Shown here: piece after piece, positions 50,962 to 62,000 of the stretch
How positions within the stretch are numbered: position 1 is the first letter of the stretch
Layout of the letters: every line of letters begins with the position of its first letter
Assembly (NCBI GenBank): GCA_946409515.1
Contig: CAMJWS010000003.1
Coordinates: 124,012 to 188,011 of the forward strand
Origin: an uncultured Caryophanales bacterium
GTDB lineage: Bacteria > Bacillota_I > Bacilli_A > RFN20 > CAG-826
Direction: 5' to 3'
Length of the DNA: 64,000 nucleotides
Notes under the pieces: generated by a model
What the model saw: only the letters and a program-made list of their open reading frames with translations
The model's database searches: none
What the model was told of the DNA's origin: nothing
Translations under genes and position numbers: made by a program

Positions 50962-53937
50962 TTATTCTGCGGCAGCCGCTTCAACTTTTTCTTTCTTGCG
51001 TAAAGCAGTGAAGATTGCGAAGAAGCCCCAGACCGCAACAGCACCAGCAATGCCCCATGTACCAGCGGTGAGAGCAACTCTCCAAACAGCTGGCTTGTAG
51101 CCGAGAATCTTAACGCCCATAGCGCAAGAATTGACGATGGCGTATAAGTTACCATGTGCTGAACGTCTTAATAATTCGACATCTTTTGGATTGCTTGGTG
51201 AAACTTGTTTAGCCTTTTCACCCTTCTTAAGCATGATGTCTTTAGTAGAGCAGAGGTTTAAGTCACCACCAGCGTAGAGCATTTGCTTACTATCCATATA
51301 AGTGTCTGTATGGTAGTCACAGATAACGGAACCTTTGAAGCCCCATTCATTTCTAAGAATGGTTGTGCATAAGCGGTAAGAACCACCAGCCCATTCAGAA
51401 CCGATACGGTTGAAGGATGTCATTAAGCCGTGTGTTTCGCCTTCTTTGACCGCTCTTTCGAAAGGTCTGAAGTAAAGTTCACGCATCGCTTGTTCATCAC
51501 ACCAAGTAGCAACACCTTTATCGGATCTATGTGTTTCTTGGTCGTTTAAGGCGAAGTGCTTAACGTTAGCGTAAACACCTTTTTCTTGAACACTCTTAAT
51601 GAGGTTTGCAGCGAACATACCAGATAAGTATGGATCTTCTGAATAGTATTCAGTGTTACGGCCAGAGAATGGAGAACGATGTAAGTTGACGCCTGGAGCA
51701 TACCAACCTGGGTATGGGAGGCCATCACCACGTTCATTACCACATAAGCATTCGTCACCGATTGCTTCGCCTTGCTTTTTCGCTAATTCAACATTGTATG
51801 TTTGTGCTAATAAGCATTCTGATTGATAGTAAGCTGTACCATAAACTTCTGGTTCACCTAATTTAGTGATGTTACTTAAGAAGCAGACAAGACCAGTAGG
51901 ACCATCAGAAGAAATTGTTCTTGGGATACCTAGACGTTGAATATCGAGTGTGGAATAGCAACCTTCATTGAATAAGCCAAGCATTTCATCAAATGTCATT
52001 TGATCAAGGAATTTATTCCAGTTAGCATCATCATAGTTAACACCGATGAGTTCTGTGAATTCAACCGAGACAGGAGCGTTTGTTTTTGGCATCTTCTCAT
52101 AAACTTCATCATTTGTGGTTTCATATGATTTGAACTTGTCATAGTAGGAAGGATCAAATGTACGTTCCGCAAGAGTAATGACTTGTGGGAATGTACCTGC
52201 GAAATCACGACGTGATAAGCTTTGAGCAGGATTCATGTGTTCTGTAACTTCAGGGAATAAAGGTTTAACTTCATAACCTGTCACTGGATCCTTTTCATAT
52301 CTTTCGTTATTAGCTAACTCTTTAGTGAAGGTATCAAAATCAGTGTGAGAATCTGTACCAGCATGGAACACATAATCACCTTTTTCTAATTCCCAACCTT
52401 TGAAGTTATTGTTGTTTTTATCACGGCTATCAAAGCTTGCAAAATCATATGGATCAACAGTGATTCTCACTGTTTCTTCTTCGTTTGGCGCTAAAAGTTT
52501 TGTTTTGGCAAAGCCAACTAAGACTTTATGAGCTTTTTCGATACCATGGTTAACAGCATCATATGGCGCAGAGACATATAATTGAACGACGTCTTTACCA
52601 GCAATTGAGCCAGTATTTTTAACTTTAATATCGACGTCGAATGTTTTGCCTTTTTCTAATTTAGCGGCTTCTAAAGCGGTCTTATCAACGAGTTCTTCGC
52701 TGAAGGTTGTATAGCTTAAGCCATAACCGAATGGATAGACAACATTAGCGTTGTACCATTCTTCGCCATTCGCATCATCATGAGCGCGTGTTTCGTAATA
52801 ACGATAACCAAAGAAAATATTTTCTTCGTATTCGATTAAATAGTATTGAGTACCATTTTTGTCTAGATCTGTTTTACTAGCGTCACGATAGTTAGCGCCG
52901 TTGCTTTCGAAGTTGTCACCAAAGTTTTGCCATGTTGGGTCTTGACTATAGTTTGTATAGTACAAGTCGATGGTATGACCTGATGGGTTAACAGCACCAG
53001 TAAGGATGTTACCTAAGGACATAATGCCATAACCACCAACACTACCGATATTAATGACAGCGTCAATGTTCTTGCCGAAATCGTTATAATCTGTTGGATT
53101 TGTTCTTTCGTATAAGAAACCGAGGTCGATATTGTTAGAACCGTTTAATAAGATAACGATGTGTTCGAACTTACCAGAAGCAGCGATGTTTCTTAATAAG
53201 TCTCTTTCATTGTTATCTAATTCGAGGTAGTGACGATTTTCATCATCAGTGGCCTTACGTGGTAAGTCCCAGTTTTCACCGGCAATACGTGAGAAGACAA
53301 CTAATGCGGCATCACCGTATTCATCATAAGAATTCTTAATATCATCAGTATAACTGGAGTATGGTGTTTCACCTGTCGCTAATGGACCAACGCCACCATT
53401 ATCCATTGGAGGGTTGGAATCACGGCCTCTACCAGAAGCACTGCTTTCATAGAATTCTTTTAATTTTGGGTTATAAGAGAAACCAGCAGCGGTTAAAGAT
53501 TCATAAATGGTCTTTCTTTCCGCATCAACAGGAGCGGCGGAACCTGAACCACCAGTAACAATACCGACAGTTTCTTTATCGCCGTTAGGTAATGTACGTG
53601 TATAGTTTGTGGAGTTTTTACCGAAAACAGATACTTTAGCTCCTCTTGCGAGAGGAAGAGCATTGTTGTCGTTTTTAAGTAAAACCATACCTTCGTTACA
53701 AATTTCTTGTGTAACGGCATTACCATTTGCGTATGTTTGTTCTTTTGTTTTGTAATCTGGATCTGTTTTATCTCTTGGAGCAGTGATGGCTTTTTTACCA
53801 CCTAAAACTCTATCAATTAAAGATCCATATTGACCAACCGCAACTGCATTGGCAGCAATTAAGACACCTGTAAGAACAAGCGCTGACGCAGCCCATACAA
53901 TAACGCGTGGTTTTAATAATTTTTTAATAACACCCAT
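50962..53937 (-). CDS. Membrane-anchored GH3 beta-glycosidase with permuted domains and helices at both ends
   Basis: 991 aa. A basic start and a helix (VIVWAASALVLTGVLIAANA) form a signal-anchor. The alpha/beta sandwich comes next (EGMVLLKNDNNALPL; NPSGHTIDLYY), then the Fn3-like domain (FGYGLSYTTF), then the catalytic barrel (NLHRSPFSGRNTEYYSEDP, KHFALNDQE, ICDYHTD with expected nucleophile D874). A second helix (about 951-977) and a basic tail RKKEKVE end the chain. It has no Cys before the last helix, unlike the two GH3 proteins further right. It follows the CBM-like lipoprotein gene after 12 nt, so the two are co-transcribed and may act on the same substrate. Confidence 0.9.
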   Translation of the reverse strand: MGVIKKLLKPRVIVWAASALVLTGVLIAANAVAVGQYGSLIDRVLGGKKAITAPRDKTDPDYKTKEQTYANGNAVTQEICNEGMVLLKNDNNALPLARGAKVSVFGKNSTNYTRTLPNGDKETVGIVTGGSGSAAPVDAERKTIYESLTAAGFSYNPKLKEFYESSASGRGRDSNPPMDNGGVGPLATGETPYSSYTDDIKNSYDEYGDAALVVFSRIAGENWDLPRKATDDENRHYLELDNNERDLLRNIAASGKFEHIVILLNGSNNIDLGFLYERTNPTDYNDFGKNIDAVINIGSVGGYGIMSLGNILTGAVNPSGHTIDLYYTNYSQDPTWQNFGDNFESNGANYRDASKTDLDKNGTQYYLIEYEENIFFGYRYYETRAHDDANGEEWYNANVVYPFGYGLSYTTFSEELVDKTALEAAKLEKGKTFDVDIKVKNTGSIAGKDVVQLYVSAPYDAVNHGIEKAHKVLVGFAKTKLLAPNEEETVRITVDPYDFASFDSRDKNNNNFKGWELEKGDYVFHAGTDSHTDFDTFTKELANNERYEKDPVTGYEVKPLFPEVTEHMNPAQSLSRRDFAGTFPQVITLAERTFDPSYYDKFKSYETTNDEVYEKMPKTNAPVSVEFTELIGVNYDDANWNKFLDQMTFDEMLGLFNEGCYSTLDIQRLGIPRTISSDGPTGLVCFLSNITKLGEPEVYGTAYYQSECLLAQTYNVELAKKQGEAIGDECLCGNERGDGLPYPGWYAPGVNLHRSPFSGRNTEYYSEDPYLSGMFAANLIKSVQEKGVYANVKHFALNDQETHRSDKGVATWCDEQAMRELYFRPFERAVKEGETHGLMTSFNRIGSEWAGGSYRLCTTILRNEWGFKGSVICDYHTDTYMDSKQMLYAGGDLNLCSTKDIMLKKGEKAKQVSPSNPKDVELLRRSAHGNLYAIVNSCAMGVKILGYKPAVWRVALTAGTWGIAGAVAVWGFFAIFTALRKKEKVEAAAAE

Positions 53938-53949
53938 ATTAGTTCACCA

Positions 53950-55017
53950 TTAGTCGAGTTCTAAGTTTGTGACATCTTCATCTGGCCATGTTAATTCACT
54001 AGAAGTAACTAATCTAATAGCATCAACTGTTGGAGCAGTAGCACCAGCGGAAGAATAGATGGTGATGTTATTGTCAACTTTCATTTGAATAACATTTTCA
54101 CCTTCTTTTAAATTTACTGTTGCACTGACCATGTAGTCAGAGAATGGTAAGAAAGCACCGTCAGTAGATGGAGCATTGCGGATGGTAATTGTACCATATT
54201 CAACTCTGTCATCATTGACTTTAATTGTGAACATTTCATCAGTAAATGAATATTGTCTGCCTTTACCGTGATCTTCGTCTTTTCTACCATATTCAGCACC
54301 AAAACGAGCGAATAATGTAACGTTGGTGTCAGCAGCACTAGCATTTAATTTCCATGTTAATGTATTACCTTGGACATAGAGGAAGTGGACGAATGCGCCT
54401 GGGAGATATTCATCGCCATCAGCATTTAATGTGCCAACTTTATGAGAAGCACTTAATTCATAATCCCAGTCACGGCCGATTAAGCCTTTACCTCTATTAC
54501 CGCCTGAGTATGTAGCGCCCCACATACCTGTGCCATCTTCACCCATAATATCTGGGCAGTATTCAGCTTCAAATGTTTGAAGTGCTTTATTAGCATCAAT
54601 GAAGCATGGGACAAGAGTCATATCACCCATGACAGCATTTAACATTTTTCTGTTGAAGTTCCAGATTCTACCACCATCAGCGGCGTTCATCCAACCATAG
54701 AATTTCTTACCTGCTGGAGCAGTTGGATCTTCTGGCTTTGTTAATTTGCCTTTGTATTGAACGTTTTGTGTTGTATTTGTGCCATTTCCTTGATAGTCAA
54801 ATGTCACAGTGTAGCTTGGCCAATCAGCACCTGGTTCTTCATCAAATGGATTGCCTTCTTCAAATGGTTCTTCAGGGATTGAGTCTGGAGCTAAAGAGGA
54901 AGAAGCACGGCTAGAACGTGAACTTGAGCTCTTTGGGTTGTTACTACCACAGGCGACGAGTGATAATGAAGCAACCATCATTCCGAAGAAAAACATTTTT
55001 CTTTTTAAATTTTTCAT
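53950..55017 (-). CDS. Lipoprotein with InlB-like repeat and CBM6/35-like domain
   Basis: 355 aa. The signal peptide ends in the lipobox LVAC (C23). A Ser/Arg-rich and then Pro/Glu/Asp-rich linker (about 25-65) leads to an InlB-type beta-grasp repeat (YTVTFDYQGNGTN..GKKFYGW, about 68-110). The C-terminal part (about 145-350) resembles CBM6/35-type carbohydrate-binding modules: it begins FEAEYCPDIMG, has YSGGNRGKGLIGRD, and ends GENVIQMKVDN..APTVDAIRL. It should bind polysaccharide at the cell surface. The gene is 12 nt upstream of the GH3 gene at 50962. The promoter is at 55146-55173. The binding call is by pattern only. Confidence 0.75.
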   Translation of the reverse strand: MKNLKRKMFFFGMMVASLSLVACGSNNPKSSSSRSSRASSSLAPDSIPEEPFEEGNPFDEEPGADWPSYTVTFDYQGNGTNTTQNVQYKGKLTKPEDPTAPAGKKFYGWMNAADGGRIWNFNRKMLNAVMGDMTLVPCFIDANKALQTFEAEYCPDIMGEDGTGMWGATYSGGNRGKGLIGRDWDYELSASHKVGTLNADGDEYLPGAFVHFLYVQGNTLTWKLNASAADTNVTLFARFGAEYGRKDEDHGKGRQYSFTDEMFTIKVNDDRVEYGTITIRNAPSTDGAFLPFSDYMVSATVNLKEGENVIQMKVDNNITIYSSAGATAPTVDAIRLVTSSELTWPDEDVTNLELD

Positions 55018-55094
55018 AATAATTCGTTATTCAGTTAACCCTAGGATTTACTACCGAATAACATTCTCCTTTCTAGGGGTATATAATCAAGCGC

Positions 55095-55121
55095 CATCTT
55101 AATACGATACGATTTAAGATG
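55095..55121 (-). promoter_or_regulatory. Leader stem-loop of the CBM lipoprotein operon
   Basis: CATCTTAA, 11-nt loop, TTAAGATG: a perfect 8-bp stem within the untranslated leader. Confidence 0.45.
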
Positions 55122-55145
55122 ATGCTTTATTAACAATTTTCAGTA

Positions 55146-55173
55146 TTTATAGCATACCACTATGTGCATGCAA
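55146..55173 (-). promoter_or_regulatory. Promoter of the CBM lipoprotein-GH3 operon with TGCATGCA palindrome
   Basis: Minus strand TTGCAT (-35), 16-nt spacer, TATAAA (-10). TGCATGCA (55165-55172) covers the -35, and ATATGCAT occurs twice just upstream, suggesting a regulator site. Confidence 0.5.
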
Positions 55174-55192
55174 TGTGTATATGCATTTATAT

Positions 55193-55240
55193 GCATGAAA
55201 CTGCTAGGACCACGCAGGCCCTAGCAGTCATGCTTTTTTT
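55193..55240 (+). terminator. Strong stem-loop after the GH3 gene at 55261
   Basis: GCATGA/TCATGC and CTGCTAGG/CCTAGCAG stack into a long stem. The T-run (seven T) follows on the plus strand although the gene ending here is on the minus strand, so it may work as a transcript barrier or 3' stabiliser. Confidence 0.55.
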
Positions 55241-55260
55241 ATTTAGAAATTATTCTAGAA

Positions 55261-58200
55261 CTATGCTCTTCTTTTTTTGCGTAAGGAGACAAGCAATAAG
55301 CCTGCACCGGCAAGAGCAACTAATCCGATGATCGCACCGCAAGCAGCGACATCACCGAAGCAGCCATTAGAGAAGGTTTGTTCGTTACCTGTTGTGGCTC
55401 TAACGGTTAACTTATAAGCTCCACAAACGCCTTCAGCATTTTCACCGATGAATTCTAAGTGATAAATGCCTTCTAATTGGAATTTACCAGAGAGGATACC
55501 GTTTTCGAACTTAACGCCTTTTGGTAATTGAACACGGTTGTTGAGTCTAATTGTATCAGCACCTTCAATCGTAATTTCGATTGGTTCGAATTCTGTACGT
55601 GCTTCGATTTCTTGATACTTAATATTTTCTTCGGCAACGCCAATATAGTAACCGGCTTTCTTTGTTAAGACACCGTTACAATTGACGGACATGTATAAGT
55701 GTTCTTTAACACGTTCTCTGACGGCATTCCACCATGTGTAAGAAACGAATTCTGTTTCTGTACCATCAGCGGCTTTATATTTGGATGTTGGAGCACCCTT
55801 ACCATCAAAGGCATCTGGATCCCATGTACATTCTGTGTAACCTTTGAAACCACCAGAGTCTAATTGACAGTTACAACCAGCAACAGCACGGTTATCGACT
55901 GTTTCATAGCATCTGAAGTTAACGGAAGCGTTACCACTGTGGGTCATATCGGATAAGACTGAACCCTTGAAGCCCCATTCACCACGGAGAACTTCTGTTA
56001 ATAATGGGTAAGAAGCAGCGGTTTCCATTAAACCTACACGGTTATAGGAACCCATAACACCGATTGATTTACCTTCTTCGAAGACCATTTGGAAGGACTT
56101 GAGGTAAATTTCACGTAAAGCTTGTTCGTTGAGGAAGGAGATACCGGATTCACGGTTCTTTTCTTGATCGTTAACAGCAAAGTGTTTGAAGTAAGCGTAG
56201 ACGCCTCTATCAGCAGCAGCACCAACAACGTTAGCAGCGATTCTACCCATTAAGAATGGATCGGCTGAATAGTATTCGAAGTTTCTACCACCGAATGGAG
56301 AACGGTGTGTGTTGACCGCTGGGCCCCACCAACCGGATTCACCATTAAGGTTAGATTCCATACCAACGCATTCACCTTGTTTGTGAGCGAGTTCTGGATT
56401 GAATGTCGCGGCAATGATTGGGGAAGAAACCCACATGATACCACTAGCACTCTTTAATTTTTGTGGACCATCACCTTCAGTGAAGCCAGGTTTACCAATA
56501 TTACTTTGGCTGACACTGCTCATTCTGTTTTCTTCAACGTATTTGAGCATTTCGGCATATGTGAATTCGTTAATGAAAGCTGTCCAAGCTTGTTCACCAG
56601 TCATACCTGGGAATTTTTCTTGTGCTTCTGGGTCTGTGATTTTACCAGTTAATGGAACATTCTTCATGTCGATTAATTGGATACGATCAGCTTGAGCTTT
56701 TGCTTCAGCAGCTTGTTCCCAGCCACCTTTAATAGCGTCTTGTTCTGTTCTAGCAGCTTCCTTAGGAATGATGTCATAGTTGTGAGCAACATCGACCTCA
56801 CCTAATTGGAATTCATGAGTTAAGAATTCTTCGAATTTGCTACCTTCTTTAACTGTTCTATCTTCGATAGTTGGGTGTGTTGGGAAAGTACCGACGAAGT
56901 CTGCACGACTCATTTGTGTGAATTCGATATCGTTTTCACCTGGCATTGAGCTGTACCAGCCTCTATTTGTGAAGCGGTTCTTAACTTCGTTATTGGAGAA
57001 ACGGTCTTTCTTATATTTGATGTTCTTAGAAACATTGAAATCAAATGATTCATATGCTTCGTGGGCGTTTTTACCTAATAAGACGGAATAAGCGCCTTTT
57101 TCTAATTCATAGCCAGAGAATTTGTTCTTGTTAGCATCAGAGTAGTCGTAGTTAGCGACATCTTGGAGATAGAAGGATAAGCTAATTTCTTGACTTTCAC
57201 CTGGTTTTAATAATTTTGTCTTATCGAAAGCACATAAGACGTGGTCAGCTTTTTCAATGCCACCTTTCTTATATGGAGCTTTCCAATATAATTGAACGGC
57301 ATCCTTACCAGCGACATTACCAGTATTTGTAACTTTAACTGTGAAGGAGATGACTTCGTTCTTTTCGTTTACTTTGCCTTCTCTTTTGATATTGGCTTTA
57401 ACGATTTCTTGGTTAAAAGTTGTATAGCTTAAGCCAAAACCGAATGGGTAAACAACACCTTCTTCGCCGTTATACCATGCGTCAGCTTGTTCTTTGTTTT
57501 CTAAAGCCATATCAGCATAGCGTGTTTCATAATAACGATAGTCAAGATAGATACCTTCTTCGTATGAAACGTAAGCGGATGGTTTAACACCATTGATACC
57601 ACCGGCGACGACTTGAGCTTCTTGACCACCACGAGCACTGTCCCATCTTGGTGAACCGTGGTCTTTGTAGCTCTTATCTGTACCAAAGGACATCATTGGA
57701 GCGCCATCAGCGGCGAACATTGTGTCTTGTGGAGCATAATATTGCTTACCATTGGATAATGTGACTAAGTTTGTTTGAGCATTATCGGAGAAGTTTTGGA
57801 ATGTTGGATCCTTTGTGAAGTCACGTGCCCATGTGTCAACTGTACGACCTGATGGGTTAACTTCACCTTTAAGGATACGACCAATAGCACCAGCACCGAC
57901 GTCACCAACGTTACCGACCCATAAGATAGCGGCAACTTTTGGATCATTCATTAAATCATCACATTCGAAGATGTTGGAAGAGTTAATGACAATGATAATG
58001 TTGTCTGTGTGGTTCTTTAATTCGTTTAATAAAGCTTCTTCGTTTTCGGATAATTGAAGAGCGTGTCTGTCAGAAATCTTTTCTGAACTAGAGTTTGTTG
58101 CTTTGCTATCGTGAGCGTTACATGTTTTAACGTCACAACCTTCACTACCTTCACGAGTAAGAACTTGAACGGCAGCATCTTTGTATTCATCTAAGCTAGC

Positions 58201-58734
58201 CATTAAGTTAGCATTGCCTGTAACGGATGAGATTGGTGTTTCACCAATAACAACTTGGGAGTTACCTTTCCAACCATCGTTACCATTAGCACGGCCACTG
58301 CCTGAACTTGTGCCCTTATAGAATGTAAGAGCAGTTGGGTTAACATCGAAACCAGCATTTTTCAATGATTGTTCGAAGTCGATGGCATCGCCAGATCTTG
58401 TTGGGGTAGCTTCACCAGAACCGCCACCACCACGGGCGATGTCTTTGCTGCCATTATTTGTTTGGTACTTGACGGAGTTCTTGCCAACGAGGGAAACCTT
58501 TTCGTTTCCAGCCATTGGTAAGAAAGCTTGTCCACTTTCATTCTTTCTATTTTTAAGAAGAACGAAACCTTCATCTGCCATTTGGGCATTCACTTTATAT
58601 CCGAATTCAAGGTATTTGCTGCTATCTGTGATTTCGCCGATCCATTCAGCATCAACAGCACCAGCACCTTTGTTCAAACATACAGGTAAAGCCATAGCGG
58701 CAAGAAAAATTGGAATTAATACTTTTTTCTTCAT
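55261..58734 (-). CDS. Surface GH3 beta-glycosidase, permuted domains, GCFG C-terminal anchor (copy 1)
   Basis: 1157 aa. A cleavable-type signal peptide (MKKKVLIPIFLAAMALPVCL) is followed by the alpha/beta sandwich (EGFVLLKNRKNESG; NPSGRTVDTWARD), Fn3-like domain (FGFGLSYTTF), TIM barrel (NTHRSPFGGRNFEYYSADP; KHFAVNDQEKNRESG; LSDMTHSG with expected nucleophile D929), and an Ig-like domain (about 1030-1110). The C-terminal tail reads SNGCFGD, then a helix, then RKKRRA. It equals the product of 59011-62484 in length and shares long identical segments, so the two are tandem duplicates. AAAGGAAAAAC lies before the ATG. The tail resembles tripartite C-terminal sorting signals. It probably cuts beta-linked oligosaccharides on the cell surface. 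Confidence 0.92.
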   Translation of the reverse strand: MKKKVLIPIFLAAMALPVCLNKGAGAVDAEWIGEITDSSKYLEFGYKVNAQMADEGFVLLKNRKNESGQAFLPMAGNEKVSLVGKNSVKYQTNNGSKDIARGGGGSGEATPTRSGDAIDFEQSLKNAGFDVNPTALTFYKGTSSGSGRANGNDGWKGNSQVVIGETPISSVTGNANLMASLDEYKDAAVQVLTREGSEGCDVKTCNAHDSKATNSSSEKISDRHALQLSENEEALLNELKNHTDNIIIVINSSNIFECDDLMNDPKVAAILWVGNVGDVGAGAIGRILKGEVNPSGRTVDTWARDFTKDPTFQNFSDNAQTNLVTLSNGKQYYAPQDTMFAADGAPMMSFGTDKSYKDHGSPRWDSARGGQEAQVVAGGINGVKPSAYVSYEEGIYLDYRYYETRYADMALENKEQADAWYNGEEGVVYPFGFGLSYTTFNQEIVKANIKREGKVNEKNEVISFTVKVTNTGNVAGKDAVQLYWKAPYKKGGIEKADHVLCAFDKTKLLKPGESQEISLSFYLQDVANYDYSDANKNKFSGYELEKGAYSVLLGKNAHEAYESFDFNVSKNIKYKKDRFSNNEVKNRFTNRGWYSSMPGENDIEFTQMSRADFVGTFPTHPTIEDRTVKEGSKFEEFLTHEFQLGEVDVAHNYDIIPKEAARTEQDAIKGGWEQAAEAKAQADRIQLIDMKNVPLTGKITDPEAQEKFPGMTGEQAWTAFINEFTYAEMLKYVEENRMSSVSQSNIGKPGFTEGDGPQKLKSASGIMWVSSPIIAATFNPELAHKQGECVGMESNLNGESGWWGPAVNTHRSPFGGRNFEYYSADPFLMGRIAANVVGAAADRGVYAYFKHFAVNDQEKNRESGISFLNEQALREIYLKSFQMVFEEGKSIGVMGSYNRVGLMETAASYPLLTEVLRGEWGFKGSVLSDMTHSGNASVNFRCYETVDNRAVAGCNCQLDSGGFKGYTECTWDPDAFDGKGAPTSKYKAADGTETEFVSYTWWNAVRERVKEHLYMSVNCNGVLTKKAGYYIGVAEENIKYQEIEARTEFEPIEITIEGADTIRLNNRVQLPKGVKFENGILSGKFQLEGIYHLEFIGENAEGVCGAYKLTVRATTGNEQTFSNGCFGDVAACGAIIGLVALAGAGLLLVSLRKKRRA
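57782..57831. repeat. 50-nt identical segment shared with 61514-61563
   Basis: Identical over 50 nt to 61514-61563 within the two GH3 genes. It encodes the DTWARDFTKDPTFQNFSDN region. Confidence 0.85.
58102..58157. repeat. 56-nt identical segment shared with 61834-61889
   Basis: Identical over 56 nt to 61834-61889. It encodes the EGSEGCDVKTCNAHDSK region, including two Cys. Confidence 0.85.
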
Positions 58735-58965
58735 ATGTTTTTCCTTTCAAAGTAAATTTGCATTATTAATTTTGCCTCAGTACGAGTGCAAAACCGGATT
58801 TTTTAAATCATTATCTTTTAGAATCCATAATGCATTAGCATATTCAATATAAATTGAAGGGTTCATTTATAATATGACAATTCTTATATACGGGCAGGAC
58901 TATCATTAGATTAAGTATTTTTTCAAACAGTGATTTTATTTAGATTTTATCAATATTTTTTACAC

Positions 58966-58991
58966 AAAAAAGACCCTCACTCTGAGGGTCT
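58966..58991 (-). terminator. Terminator of the GH3 gene at 59011
   Basis: AGACCCTCA and TGAGGGTCT form a 9-bp stem with a 3-nt loop, followed by T-runs on the minus strand. Confidence 0.9.
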
Positions 58992-59010
58992 TAATTGTTT
59001 TATTTAACAA

Positions 59011-62000
59011 TTAGGCTTCTGCTCTTCTTTTCTTACTTACTAAGAGGAAGGCAAAGCCAGCGATTGCTAAAAATGTAACGCCCGCCATTGTGGCCTCTAA
59101 TGAACCGAAACAACCGCCTTTGCTTGGATTGTTGTTCTTGAGTTCTGGAGCAAAGATTTCAAAGCTTGAACCTAATGTTTGTTCACTTTGATCTTCGAAT
59201 GTAACTTTCGCTAAAACGTGAACGAAGACGTTACATGGAGAAGCGAGTTTACCAGAGATGGCGTTGCCATCAAAGGATAAGCCTTTTGGTAATGGAGTAA
59301 ATGGATCAATTTCTAATCTGACAGAAGAAATCTTCTTACCGCCGATTTCTTGACCAGCTTGTAAAGCTTCTGGAGTTTCAACGTTGATGTTAAATTCAAC
59401 ACCACTATTAACTTCGAATCTTGCTAATGTTAAGCCGTTGAATGTTAAGCCAGCTTCTTTGATCAATGTCTTAGACATAACACCACAGTTAGCGCATGTC
59501 CACATTGTTTCTTTGACGTTTTGTCTTAACATATACCACCATGTATAGGATTCAACAATATTACCATCTTTATCATTGAATACTGGAGCGCCTTTACCAT
59601 CAAAGGCATCTGGATCCCATGTACATTCGATTTGTTGTCTAAAACCATCACTATCTAATTGTTGGTTACAGCCAGCTAAGATACGGTCATTGATGTTTTC
59701 GTAGCAGTGATTGTTAACACTAGAATTACCACTATGTGTCATATCGGAAATGATGTGACCTTTGAAGCCCCATTCATCACGTAAGACTTCTGTTAATAAT
59801 GGATAAGAAGCAGCAGTTTCCATTAAACCTAAACGGTTATAGGAAGACATGATGGCCATGGATTTACCTTCTTGAACAACCATTTGGAATGGTTTGAGGT
59901 AAATTTCACGTAAGGCTTGTTCTGTTAAGAAGGCAGAAACACCTTCACGGTTCTTTTCTTGATCGTTAACAGCAAAGTGCTTGAAGTAGCAATATAAACC
60001 TTTATCAGTAGCACCCGCGACAACTCTACCAGCGATTCTACCCATTAAGAATGGATCAGCTGAATAGTATTCGAAGTTTCTGCCACCAAATGGTGAGCGG
60101 TGTAAGTTGACAGCTGGACCAGCCCAACCATATGTACCAGAAATATGAGCTTCGATACCAACCATTTCACCTTGTCGTTGCGCTAAGCGGACATTGTATG
60201 TCGCTGCCACGATTGGTGCGCCAGCCCACCAAACATATCTGAATTGTGAAGGACCGTCACTGTCGCCAGTGCCTGGTTTATTCATTCTGCTAATGGCTGG
60301 GTTATGGTTACTGCCACCATAAGAGAAGCTAATCAATTCAGCGTATGTCATTTGATTCATAGCTTCTTCCCAAAGTGGATCGTCCATATCAAGGCCGACT
60401 AAATCTTTGAATTGAATACTTTCCTCCGCGGATAAAGTACTTTCAGGTTGTGTCCAGCCTAAAGCTTCGATATCTGCTTTAGTCTTTAAAGCTTCAACAG
60501 GAATGTAAAGACCTTTATTTTCATTTTCTAAGTCTTCCATTATGAATTCATGAGTTAAGTACTCTTCATAACGGCTACCTTCTTTGACCATTCTGTCTTC
60601 ATAGGTTGGGTGATGTGGAGTATTACTCATATCACTACGTGAATATTGTTCGAAATCAAAGTCTTTTTCACCTGGTAAACAGCTATAGAAGCCTCTATCA
60701 GTGAATCTGTTTTTAACTTCGTGACCTGTGTAACGGTCTTTCTTGTATTTGATATTGCTGGAAACTTTAAAATCGAAAGAATCGATTTCTTCGTGTGCAC
60801 TCTTATTTAGGGAGATAGAATATGTGCCCTTTTCGAGTTCGTAACCTCTGAACTTATTATTGTTAGCATCAGAAAAGTCGTAGTTAGCGAAATCTTGTGA
60901 ATCAATATAAAGTTTGAGTGTTTGTTCTTCACCTGGTTTTAATAATTCTGTCTTATCGAAAGCACATAAGACATTGTTGGCTTTTTCAATACCACCCTTC
61001 TTATATGGAGCTTTCCAATATAATTGGACGACATCTTTACCAGCGACATTACCAGTATTTGTAACTTTGACTGTCACTTCAATTTTGACGTTGCCGTTTT
61101 TAATGACTTTATCTTTGAGGTTAGAGCCTACAATTTCTTGTTTGAATGAAGTATAGCTTAAGCCATAGCCGAATGGATAGATAACACCTTCTTCGCCGTT
61201 ATACCATGCATCCGCTTGGTCTTTATTTTCTTTAGCCATATCAGCATATCTTGTTTCGTAATAACGATAGTCAACATAGATACCTTCTTCATACGCTAAA
61301 TAGGAGGCAGGTTTAACACCATTTAAGCCACCTTGAACGACTTTGAATTCTTCACCACCACGAGCGGTATCCCATCTTGGTGCACTATGTTCTTTATAGT
61401 TCTTATCTGTACCATAGCTGAGCATTGGGAAACCATCTGCGGTCAATAATGTATCTTGTGGAGCGTAGTATGTTTTACCAGTTGTCGCGGATGTCACTTC
61501 GTTTGTTTGTGAGTTATCGGAGAAGTTTTGGAATGTTGGATCCTTTGTGAAGTCACGTGCCCAAGTATCAACTGTGTGACCGGATGGGTTCACTGCACCA
61601 GTTAAGATTCTACCGACGGAAGAAGCACCAACAGCGCCTGGGTTGCCAATCCAAAGGATAGCTTTGACTTTGTCATCGTTTTCAAACTTATCGCATTGGA
61701 AAACGTTACCAGAGTTGATAATGATAATGACATTATCAGTGTGTTTTTTAATTTCTTCGAATAAGGCTTCTTCGTTTTCAGATAATTGAAGAGCGTGTCT
61801 ATCACTAACCTTTTCCGCACTGGAATTGGTCTTTTTGCTATCGTGAGCGTTACATGTTTTAACGTCACAACCTTCACTACCTTCACGAGAAATGACTTGG
61901 ATAGCGGCATCTTTATATTCATCTAAGGTCGCTAATAATTCAGCGGTATAAGATGAAATTGGAGATTCACCAATAGTAACTTCGGAGTTACCTTTCCAAC

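Noticed and set aside
53493-53801. Minus-strand alternative frame of 102 codons within the GH3 at 50962
   Set aside because: Out-of-frame shadow; the GH3 frame is continuous with all family motifs, so no frameshift or pseudogene is needed.
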